From contig JAJYSL010000206.1 of the NCBI GenBank assembly GCA_021793595.1, positions 1 through 7,604 of the forward strand: a DNA stretch of 7,604 bases. The letters run 5' to 3'. Below the pieces are notes generated by a model. The model searched no databases. It had not been told where the DNA came from and saw only the letters and a program-made list of their open reading frames with translations. This DNA is from Acidobacteriota bacterium (GTDB lineage Bacteria > Acidobacteriota > Terriglobia > Terriglobales > Acidobacteriaceae). The translations under genes were made by a program, and so were the position numbers. This document shows positions 1 through 5,370 of the stretch, one piece after another (within the stretch, counting starts at the first letter, position 1; the number at the start of each line of letters is the position of its first letter).

Positions 1-118
1 TGTCGCGCCAGGTAGCGACAAAATCCGCCAATTCGCGCTCCACGTTGCGCGGATCCAGGTGGTCGGCGAAAACCACATCGGCCAGGGCGTACGCGAACTG
101 CAGACCGAAGACACTCAT
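1..118 (-). CDS. atpH: F0F1 ATP synthase subunit delta, N-terminal part (cut by window edge)
   Basis: The ATG at 118-116 opens a frame that runs off the left edge, giving 39 visible residues that begin MSVFGLQFAYALADVVFA. The Tyr-Ala-x-Ala-Leu-Ala-Asp-Val stretch, followed by Leu-Asp-Pro and a Glu-Leu-Ala-Asp-Phe segment, matches the start of the first helix bundle of the delta (OSCP) family. In that family, delta sits on top of F1 and joins the alpha/beta head to the b/b' peripheral stalk in the cytoplasm. The start codon overlaps the atpF stop by one base (TGATG), so translational coupling is likely. Family assignment rests on a short N-terminus plus its position after b' and b, where delta is the usual next gene. 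Alpha and gamma genes would be expected beyond the edge. Confidence 0.85.
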   Translation of the reverse strand, partial: MSVFGLQFAYALADVVFADHLDPRNVERELADFVATWRD

Positions 119-888
119 CAGTTCACCCCACGCTTAGCAGGCTTGCGATCCAGGTCCGTCACAAAACTTTCCACCAGAGAACGATCTGCTTCCGGCGCCA
201 CCTTAAGATTCTGTTGCGCCCGTTCCAGGGCCAGTTCCGCAGTCAGGCGCTTCAGATGGCTTTGCGCCTTGCTGGTGGCGGTCGCAATCTCCCGGGCGGA
301 TGCCACGAGAATCGCCTGCTTCTCGTGCTCCAACGCGGCGCGTAGCTGCTTTTCTTTTTCCACCGCATCCTGGTGCGCGTTTGCCTTGATGGCATCGATA
401 TCCGCACCCAGACGAGCTAGTCGCTCTTCCACATCGGACATACGGCGACGGGCCTCTTCGGAAACCGTGCGAGCCTGCTGCAATTGATTCTGGATGCGCT
501 CCGTCCGGCCGCGCAATGTTTTCGGCAAAACTCGCGCCAGAAACCAGAGGATGAGGCCCACAAGAATGGCGAAGTTGAGCAGTTCAAACATCCGCGCGGT
601 GACTTCCACTGAGAGGCCGAAGGAATGCGCCAGCTTATCCACCATCGGCGAATGGCGGTAGACATTCACGCTGTCTTCGGGTTCCGTATTCTCCGCCCCG
701 CGCTTGGCTTGACCAGAAGCCGCCGTATTCACCGCCGGAGATGCACTCGGTGCGGCCGGATCCGCGAAGGCTGCATGCGCGCGCGGTACGGCAAGCAGGA
801 ACAAAAACAGCCAGCCAAAGGCGAGCGCATAAGATAGCAGACCAAAAAAGGTATTTCCGCGCAATCCTGGAACCTGGCGAGGCTTCAT
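118..888 (-). CDS. atpF: F0F1 ATP synthase subunit b with secretory-type N-terminal extension
   Basis: This is one of the two stator-stalk subunits linking membrane F0 to F1. The 256-residue protein is about 90-100 residues longer than a typical bacterial b subunit. Residues about 16-34 are strongly hydrophobic and followed by Ala-His-Ala at 37-39, which resembles a signal peptidase I site. A polar Ala/Pro/Ser/Glu linker (40-95) follows. The canonical membrane helix is at about 101-121 (FELLNFAILVGLILWF), then Arg/Lys residues and a long Glu/Arg/Gln-rich coiled coil (125-240). Two crossings, or a cleaved signal plus one crossing, both place the coiled coil in the cytoplasm, as the stator needs. 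The ATG overlaps the b' stop by 4 bases (ATGA) and has GGAG at 897-900 about 8 bases upstream. The b identity is firm; cleavage of the N-terminus is inferred. Confidence 0.92.
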   Translation of the reverse strand: MKPRQVPGLRGNTFFGLLSYALAFGWLFLFLLAVPRAHAAFADPAAPSASPAVNTAASGQAKRGAENTEPEDSVNVYRHSPMVDKLAHSFGLSVEVTARMFELLNFAILVGLILWFLARVLPKTLRGRTERIQNQLQQARTVSEEARRRMSDVEERLARLGADIDAIKANAHQDAVEKEKQLRAALEHEKQAILVASAREIATATSKAQSHLKRLTAELALERAQQNLKVAPEADRSLVESFVTDLDRKPAKRGVN

Positions 889-1370
889 CCGGATTGCTCC
901 TGCGATGTCGGCTTGAGGGAAGAGACAGTCCCGGCGGGCAGAATGCGCTGCAAAATTTCTGTACTGAGCTCGCCAATCAGGCCATCCAACTCATGCTGGG
1001 CAGCCACCATGCTTTCTTCAATGGCTGTTTTGGTGCTGGAGGTCCGCTCCTGCGCCTCCAGCCGCGCCTCGGTAAGCGCCAGCTCCGACTCCAAACGAAC
1101 CTTTTCAATGTGCTCGTGCAGCTCGCGAAAGATTTCCGCCCTGGCCACTCGCAGACGCTCTTCATACTCTGCCGTCTTCTTTTCGGCGGCAGCGACGGCG
1201 GCAGCCGCGCTTTCAATGGCTCCCTGGGTCTGCGCATAACGTTCTCGCAGAACTTTCGTCAAAGGAGTGTAGACCAAAAGTCGATAGGCGAGAAGTGTGA
1301 CCAAAAACAGGAGTATGGTCGGCACCGAGCCGAGCACAAGTCCTCCAAGCTGTTGTAACAGGTCACTCAT
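885..1370 (-). CDS. atpF': F0F1 ATP synthase subunit b'
   Basis: This 161-residue protein is the second, divergent b-type stator subunit. One N-terminal membrane helix lies at about residues 10-34 (GSVPTILLFLVTLLAYRLLV). It is followed by Tyr-Thr-Pro-Leu-Thr and a long Ala/Glu/Arg-rich amphipathic coiled coil to about residue 140, with a polar tail. Length and layout fit b', which forms a heterodimer with b in photosynthetic and several other bacterial lineages. Here b' precedes b, as is usual for b'/b pairs. The ATG at 1370 is preferred; a TTG two codons upstream (1376) is possible. Neither has a clear Shine-Dalgarno, only a purine-poor leader. It is the first gene of the operon in this window, and the a and c subunit genes do not precede it. 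Which of the two proteins is called b or b' is a naming judgement. Confidence 0.9.
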   Translation of the reverse strand: MSDLLQQLGGLVLGSVPTILLFLVTLLAYRLLVYTPLTKVLRERYAQTQGAIESAAAAVAAAEKKTAEYEERLRVARAEIFRELHEHIEKVRLESELALTEARLEAQERTSSTKTAIEESMVAAQHELDGLIGELSTEILQRILPAGTVSSLKPTSQEQSG

Positions 1371-1448
1371 TTGCAACGTGGTTTCAGATTCGCCAGTAGC
1401 TGGGACTTTGCGGAAATCCTATCGGTAGACTGATTGATTGAACCTTAA

Positions 1449-1477
1449 GTTGTAACAAACCAAGGACTCACTGTCAA
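1449..1477 (-). promoter_or_regulatory. Sigma70-type promoter of the b'-b-delta operon
   Basis: On the minus strand a perfect -35 box TTGACA (1472-1477) is followed by a 17-base spacer and TACAAC (1449-1454, 4 of 6 matches to TATAAT). A start near 1442 would give an untranslated leader of about 70 bases before the b' ATG at 1370. The consensus -35 and exact spacing in a GC-rich region make this the best promoter in the window. It implies the ATP synthase genes are transcribed separately from hfq-hflX. Confidence 0.65.
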
Positions 1478-1705
1478 ACCGGCGCAGAGGAAAATTGGCC
1501 TAGCGTTGCTGCTCATTTTCCGCGGGTTCCGCCTTGAAAAAACGCATACCCAGGAACCGTTTCCGGTAGCTTCGGCTCGATCGCCCCGGCTGGTTACTTT
1601 TGTCCCGTGCGAGTTCGTTTTCCATACCTGGTTCCAAGGAAGGACTTTGCGGCAATCGGTTCTAAATGGAATGCTTTCACCAGGGAAAAAAGGATCAAGT
1701 AACTA

Positions 1706-1733
1706 TTGACTTGGGCCCCGAGAGGCCTACACT
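1706..1733 (+). promoter_or_regulatory. Possible plus-strand promoter facing the hflX 3' end
   Basis: TTGACT (1706-1711), a 16-base spacer and TACACT (1728-1733) match the sigma70 pattern at 5 of 6 and 4 of 6 positions. A start near 1740 would place the hairpins at 1748-1813 at the very beginning of the transcript, which would then run antisense into the end of hflX. No gene lies downstream on this strand, so if active it would make a small or antisense RNA. Chance resemblance cannot be excluded. Confidence 0.35.
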
Positions 1734-1747
1734 GGGAGTAACAGCCT

Positions 1748-1813
1748 CGGACCTAAGCCTAGGTCCGGCAAACCGGACGCCCAGAATCGTAGCCCAACAT
1801 TCGGGCGTCCGGT
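1748..1813 (-). terminator. Hairpin cluster downstream of hflX, possible terminator without U-tract
   Basis: Two stable stem-loops lie 5-70 bases past the hflX stop. The near one pairs 1772-1782 with 1803-1813 (11 perfect pairs, extendable by GAAT/ATTC past a one-base bulge). The far one pairs 1748-1755 with 1760-1767 (8 pairs, 4-base loop). Position and stability suggest transcription end or 3' protection for hfq-hflX. Neither stem is followed by a T-run on either strand, so it is not a textbook intrinsic terminator. An alternative middle hairpin (1763-1768 with 1773-1778, loop CAAA) competes with both. Confidence 0.45.
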
Positions 1814-1817
1814 CTGC

Positions 1818-3281
1818 TCAATCCACTCCATGAAGTTTCGCTCCCCGCTCCTTGCGCCAGTACTTGCGGTATTTGCCTAGTAAAGAAGCTGGCCCTTGCA
1901 CGCGCAGTTGCGTGTTTTCGCCCTGAAATTTTCTCTCCAGAATGACGGCGCCAGCGTCGAGTGCTGCCAGAACAGCGCCATCGCCCTGCGGGATCATCAT
2001 TTGCCGTTCCTCCAGCGGGTCGGACTCCAGAGCCGCATCCAGAGCAGCCAGCAGGGTATCCAGTCCGGTTTTCATGCGGGCAGACACTGCGATTGCGCCG
2101 TTGTATTTCGCGCGCTCCTCCGGCGGCAGCAGATCAATTTTGTTCATAATTTCAATGCGCGGCTTATTCTCTACTTCCAGCTCGCGCAGGATCTTTTCTA
2201 CCTCCTGACGGTGGACGTCGAGCGAGGGACTGGAGGCATCCATCACATGCAGCAGCACCTCCGCGGTTTCCACTTCCTCCAGCGTGGCGCGAAATGCCTT
2301 CACCAGGGTTGGCGGTAGCGCGCGAATGAATCCCACTGTATCGGAGAGCAGAATGCGTCGTCGTGAAGGCAGCGTCAACAGGTGCAGCTTTGGGTCGAGC
2401 GTCGCAAACAGCCGCGGAGACTCGAGCACGCCGGCCTGCGTCAGGGCGTTGAATAGCGTGCTTTTCCCGGCATTGGTATAGCCAACCAGCGCCACGGTCG
2501 GCACCGGGACAGAGGCGCGTCTCTGCCGTTGCTGTCTGCGAATGCTACGGACTGCGTCGAGACGAGTGCGAATCGTCTGCACTTTGCGGCCAATTTTTCT
2601 GCGGTCGGTTTCCAGCTGCGTTTCGCCCGGTCCGCGGGTGCCAATACCGCCGCCCAGTTGAGACATGGCGCGTCCGCGGCCAGCCAAGCGCGGCAGCATG
2701 TATTCCAGCTGGGCCAGTTCCACCTGCAACTGCCCTTCTCGCGTTCGCGCGTGGGATGCAAAGATATCGAGAATCAATTGCGTGCGGTCGATAACGCGGC
2801 AAGGAAGCGCCGCTTCCAGTTCGCGCAATTGGGAGGGAGACAAATTCTGCTCGAAGATGATGAGGTCGGCACGGCTGGCGCGCGCCCGCGCAGCAATTTC
2901 TTCCAGCTTGCCTTTGCCGACTAAGGTAGCGGGATCGGGATGGTCCCGTCGCTGGACGATCACGTCCAGTACCCGCGCGCCGGCGCTCACCGCCAGTTCG
3001 CGACATTCCGCTGCCTCCTCGGAAATTGAAGGGGGGAGTGGCTCCTCAAATGCCGATGTCAAAGTATCGGATCCGCTCGCGGACTCCGGCAACTCCGCAT
3101 TCTCAATCGGCTCCTGTTCGCGCATCGCGCGTAGAGCCCCTTTGGCTTGGCGGGCAGACTCTGGAAGGCGCGGACGATATCTTCTTCCAGTGAACTCGCA
3201 CACGATGATCAGAGTACGCTCCCCCAAGTCACCGCCGGGGGTGTTTCCCCTTGCTCGTTGAGAGTCAATCGATTCGATCAT
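1818..3281 (-). CDS. hflX: GTPase HflX (ribosome-associated)
   Basis: This 487-residue P-loop GTPase is known in other bacteria to bind the 50S subunit and to split or rescue stalled ribosomes under heat or antibiotic stress. Numbering from the chosen start, the N-terminal HflX domain includes Val-Gln-Arg-Arg-Asp then GKGKLEEI (about 122-129). The Gly-rich linker [15 protein letters not shown] is at about 210-224. The GTPase domain has G1 GYTNAGKST (267-275), the TLDPK segment (about 294-298), G3 DTVGF (314-318), G4 NKID (380-383) and G5 SAR (400-402). It is longer than the roughly 430-residue E. coli protein, mainly through an acidic Ser/Glu/Pro-rich stretch at about 43-92. The ATG at 3281 is chosen because AGAAG lies about 10 bases upstream; the ATG at 3311 (10 codons longer) is the alternative. 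The open frame beyond it only shadows hfq. It follows hfq by 67 bases on the same strand. Confidence 0.95.
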   Translation of the reverse strand: MIESIDSQRARGNTPGGDLGERTLIIVCEFTGRRYRPRLPESARQAKGALRAMREQEPIENAELPESASGSDTLTSAFEEPLPPSISEEAAECRELAVSAGARVLDVIVQRRDHPDPATLVGKGKLEEIAARARASRADLIIFEQNLSPSQLRELEAALPCRVIDRTQLILDIFASHARTREGQLQVELAQLEYMLPRLAGRGRAMSQLGGGIGTRGPGETQLETDRRKIGRKVQTIRTRLDAVRSIRRQQRQRRASVPVPTVALVGYTNAGKSTLFNALTQAGVLESPRLFATLDPKLHLLTLPSRRRILLSDTVGFIRALPPTLVKAFRATLEEVETAEVLLHVMDASSPSLDVHRQEVEKILRELEVENKPRIEIMNKIDLLPPEERAKYNGAIAVSARMKTGLDTLLAALDAALESDPLEERQMMIPQGDGAVLAALDAGAVILERKFQGENTQLRVQGPASLLGKYRKYWRKERGAKLHGVD

Positions 3282-3348
3282 TCCATTTGTTCTTCTTACT
3301 GCGCTCGCCATCTCCGGTCGCACGTTGCAAACGAAGGCGACTATAGAA

Positions 3349-3714
3349 TCACGGGGCCGTGGAGGTCGATGGCGCCATCGACACGGCATTGGCCGCTCCG
3401 GAAGCGGCCGATACGGGCCCGTGACTCGTGCCCAGGGTTCCTGTGGTGCTCGACCCGGCGACCTGCGTGCTGACTGGGCCGTGACGATGTTCCGCCATGA
3501 GAACCGGCTTGCCACTGACGACCGTGGAAATGGCGTGCTTGAAGATGAGTTGCTCTTGATTGTTGTTTTCCAGCAAGACGGAATATTTATCGAAAGAGCG
3601 TATGCGTCCCGTCAATTTCACGCCGCTTACCAGATAAACAGTGATCTGGGATTTATCTTTGCGGACCGTATTCAAAAAAGTGTCCTGAATATTTTGTGCA
3701 GTCTTGCTCTCCAT
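3349..3714 (-). CDS. hfq: RNA chaperone Hfq
   Basis: This 121-residue Sm-like protein is expected to form a hexameric ring that pairs small RNAs with mRNAs. Compared with E. coli Hfq, conserved features are Gln10-Asp11 and Phe13 in the N-terminal helix, the basic rim (Arg18, Lys19, Lys21) and distal-face Tyr27 and Gly31-Val-Lys33. Phe41-Asp42 and the Sm2 signature FKHAIST at 58-64 are also present. Phe58 replaces the Tyr common before Lys-His. The core ends near residue 71, and a 50-residue Ser/Thr/Ala/Gly/Pro-rich tail follows, with HGPVS repeated at 78-82 and 98-102. The ATG at 3714 is fixed by a strong ribosome binding site and by alignment to the family; the upstream in-frame extension to 3789 is not credible. 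hflX lies directly downstream, supporting a shared transcript. Confidence 0.96.
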   Translation of the reverse strand: MESKTAQNIQDTFLNTVRKDKSQITVYLVSGVKLTGRIRSFDKYSVLLENNNQEQLIFKHAISTVVSGKPVLMAEHRHGPVSTQVAGSSTTGTLGTSHGPVSAASGAANAVSMAPSTSTAP

Positions 3715-3721
3715 TTGCCAT

Positions 3722-3727
3722 CTCCTT
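3722..3727 (-). promoter_or_regulatory. Ribosome binding site of hfq
   Basis: AAGGAG on the minus strand lies 7 bases upstream of the ATG at 3714-3712. It is the strongest Shine-Dalgarno in the window and fixes the hfq start, ruling out the longer in-frame extension. Confidence 0.85.
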
Positions 3728-3761
3728 GCAGTGCCAATTAATGATTCCAAGTATGTTGCGC

Positions 3762-3789
3762 AAAGTAGGTGTACATACACCAACCTCAA
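3762..3789 (-). promoter_or_regulatory. Possible hfq promoter overlapping a palindrome
   Basis: A 20-base imperfect palindrome occupies 3765-3784: arms GTAGGTGTA and TACACCAAC, one mismatch, 2-base centre. On the minus strand it sits in the spacer between TTGAGG (3784-3789, 4 of 6 to the -35 consensus) and TACTTT (3762-3767, 3 of 6 to -10), 16 bases apart. A start near 3755 would give a leader of about 40 bases before hfq. The palindrome would suit a dimeric regulator blocking this promoter. The promoter match alone is weak. Confidence 0.35.
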
Positions 3790-4087
3790 GTTCTACAGCC
3801 ATACCGGCGGTTTGCGCCCCGGAAACTAGCCTCAGAGCACCGTGCCAGTATTGTCTATGAAATTGCGCAATACTGCCAGAACCGATTGGGATACCGCGCA
3901 ATATATGGCTTGACTTTTGGATGCACATATCACGTCCGGCGTTTCACTTCGGCGACAAGACTTGCGCTTTTCCTGCGCCACGGTCACCAAGAGCGATCCC
4001 TACCCACCCTGCCTTCTCGGCAATAAGAAAACCCGAGCCCAAACCAGCCTGGGGGACCGCCCGTACCACCTTTCAGCGGAAAACGGC

Positions 4088-4160
4088 GCTCGGGACGGTG
4101 CTAGCATGAAATGTGCCGTCCGACCCTCTCCATGCAGGTTCCGCGTCTGTAGCACCTGAA
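4088..4160 (+). promoter_or_regulatory. Structured leader with tiny ORF before the aminotransferase
   Basis: GGTGCTA (4097-4103) can pair with TAGCACC (4150-4156), with an inner GCATG/CATGC pair (4104-4108 with 4131-4135), enclosing most of the leader. Inside it, an ATG at 4106 opens a 17-codon frame (MKCAVRPSPCRFRVCST, three Cys and three Arg). Its TGA (4157-4159) ends one base before the aminotransferase ATG at 4161. The main gene has no Shine-Dalgarno, so stop-restart coupling from the tiny ORF is conceivable. The ORF itself has only a weak GGA upstream and may be accidental. Confidence 0.28.
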
Positions 4161-5309
4161 ATGCCGGTGCCGATGCTGGACTTTTCCCGTCAATATTCGC
4201 AAATTCGCGCGGAAATCCTGGATGCCGTGGAACAGGTCTGCGACCGCCAGCACTTTATTCTGGGCGAAGAAGTCCTCCAACTGGAGACGGCGATAGCCTC
4301 CCGCTGCGGGGTAGCTCACGGGATCGGATGCGCCTCTGGCAGCGATGCGCTGTGGCTCGCCATGACTGCGGCCAAAATTGGTCCAGGTGACGCTGTCCTT
4401 ACCACTCCCTTCAGCTTTTTTTCCACCGTCAGCTCCATCGTCCATGCCGGTGCTCGACCGGTGCTGGCAGACATCGATCCCCGAACCTACAATCTGGATC
4501 CGGCGCAAACTACCTCCACCTTGCGGAAACTGCCGGAACGCGGTCACACGCGCGCCATTCTTCCCGTTCATTTATACGGACAATGTGCGGATTGGGATTC
4601 TTTTGCCCAGCTAAAAACTGAATGGGACGTGTTGCTGATCGAAGATGCCGCCCAGGCCTTTGGGGCGACGTGGAACCAGCGGCCCGCGGGCAGCCTGGGA
4701 GACGTGGCCGCCTTCAGCTTCTATCCGACGAAAAATCTGAGCGCCTATGGAGATGCTGGGCTGATCACCACGGGGGACGCGGAACTGGCAGACCAAGCTC
4801 GCGTTTTGCGGGTGCATGGAATGCGACAGCGCTACCTGCACGAGGAGATGGGATGGAACTGCCGTCTCGACACGCTGCAGGCCGCCGTGCTGTTGGTGAA
4901 GCTGCGCCATATCGATCGCTGGAATCAGCAGCGACGGGAACGGGCTGCGATTTATGCCGATCTTTTTACACGGCACGGTCTGGTGGAAGGCAGCCCTTAT
5001 CCGGAGCACGGCATCGTGCTGCCATATGTCGATCCGAGGGCGACGCACGTATTTCATCAATATGTGGTTCGTGCTCCGCGCCGCGATGCCTTGCGAGCCT
5101 TTCTGGCCGAACGTCAGATCGGGTCGGAGGTGTACTATCCGCTGCCGTTACATTTGCAGCCATGCTTTCGAGGGCTTGGCTATGCGGAAGGCGCATTTCC
5201 AGAGAGCGAGCGCGCGGCAAAGGAAGTTCTGGCGTTGCCCATCTTCCCAGAATTGACGCAGCAAGAACAGGAACGCGTCGTGAGCGCCATTGCGGATTTC
5301 CTGAGCTAG
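4161..5309 (+). CDS. DegT/DnrJ/EryC1/StrS family PLP-dependent aminotransferase
   Basis: This 382-residue fold-type I enzyme belongs to a family that transfers an amino group, usually from glutamate, to a keto-sugar nucleotide for surface polysaccharides or glycoconjugates. Visible motifs are the N-terminal PMLDFSRQY, the phosphate-binding ASGSDALWLA (58-67), and HLYGQCADWD (137-146). IEDAAQAFGA (160-169) supplies the Asp162 that contacts the pyridine nitrogen. FYPTKNLSAYGDAG (187-200) has Lys191 as the Schiff-base lysine. YYPLPLHLQPCF in the C-terminal domain (325-336) is also typical. All expected catalytic residues are present and the length is normal. The ATG at 4161 fits family N-termini; a GTG at 4113 would add 16 unlikely residues. 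No Shine-Dalgarno is seen. No other sugar-nucleotide gene is adjacent, so the substrate cannot be assigned. It converges with the next gene across 61 bases that lack a clear terminator. Confidence 0.92.
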   Translation: MPVPMLDFSRQYSQIRAEILDAVEQVCDRQHFILGEEVLQLETAIASRCGVAHGIGCASGSDALWLAMTAAKIGPGDAVLTTPFSFFSTVSSIVHAGARPVLADIDPRTYNLDPAQTTSTLRKLPERGHTRAILPVHLYGQCADWDSFAQLKTEWDVLLIEDAAQAFGATWNQRPAGSLGDVAAFSFYPTKNLSAYGDAGLITTGDAELADQARVLRVHGMRQRYLHEEMGWNCRLDTLQAAVLLVKLRHIDRWNQQRRERAAIYADLFTRHGLVEGSPYPEHGIVLPYVDPRATHVFHQYVVRAPRRDALRAFLAERQIGSEVYYPLPLHLQPCFRGLGYAEGAFPESERAAKEVLALPIFPELTQQEQERVVSAIADFLS

Positions 5310-5370
5310 AACAACAGCAGGACAAGCGTCTAGGAACGTGGATGCTGGCCAGAACGCGCCAGAAAATGCT

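Larger units (their letters stand above)
1371..1817. other. Non-coding gap between hflX and the ATP synthase operon
   Basis: No convincing gene is seen in these roughly 450 bases. From right to left the gap holds the hairpin cluster just after hflX, a possible plus-strand promoter, and then about 200 bases with only weak ORFs. One is a 41-codon basic minus-strand frame at 1500-1625, another a TTG-started plus-strand frame at 1506-1709 that overlaps it. The ATP synthase promoter and leader follow. The 11-base sequence GGACTTTGCGG occurs twice in direct orientation, at 1403-1413 and 1642-1652. The gap is long for a stretch between two housekeeping units on the same strand. Confidence 0.6.
3715..4160. 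other. Divergent intergenic region between hfq and the aminotransferase gene
   Basis: These roughly 450 bases hold no convincing gene; the overlapping short frames have no binding sites and no recognisable protein. Next to hfq are its ribosome binding site and palindrome. Near the middle is a dyad, CAGTATTG (3846-3853) and CAATACTG (3868-3875), 14 bases apart, whose inner part contains the perfect palindrome ATTGCGCAAT (3862-3871). The plus-strand side carries paired segments 4016-4020/4033-4037, 4032-4038/4088-4094 and 4097-4103/4150-4156. No good plus-strand promoter was identified. Confidence 0.55.

Noticed and set aside
1500..1625. 41-codon minus-strand ORF (basic, starts MENELARDKSNQPGRSS) in the hflX-ATP synthase gap
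   Set aside because: Only a weak purine stretch upstream, no recognisable domain, and low-complexity Arg/Ser content. Codon pattern does not clearly favour coding. Kept only as a mention in the gap entry.
1506..1709. 67-codon plus-strand ORF in the same gap
   Set aside because: TTG start, no ribosome binding site, no domain, and overlaps the minus-strand frame.
3282..3515. Open frame extending hflX upstream to 3515
   Set aside because: It overlaps hfq out of frame, is Arg/Pro-rich and unlike any HflX N-terminus. Starts at 3281 or 3311 leave hfq intact.
3653..3928. 91-codon minus-strand ORF upstream of and overlapping hfq
   Set aside because: Overlaps the hfq start region in another frame and includes the hfq binding site. 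No domain or start signal of its own.
3917..4159. 80-codon plus-strand ORF before the aminotransferase
   Set aside because: No ribosome binding site and no domain. Only its last 17 codons, from the internal ATG at 4106, have interesting spacing.
4020..4160. SRP RNA or a known riboswitch in the aminotransferase leader
   Set aside because: The paired GGTGCTA/TAGCACC arms suggested an SRP RNA, but the conserved GGAAGGAAGCAGC-type core is missing. No known riboswitch core was recognised.
5310..5370. Bidirectional terminator between the convergent aminotransferase and lipoprotein genes
   Set aside because: Only a 5-base stem CTGGC/GCCAG with no T-run on either strand.
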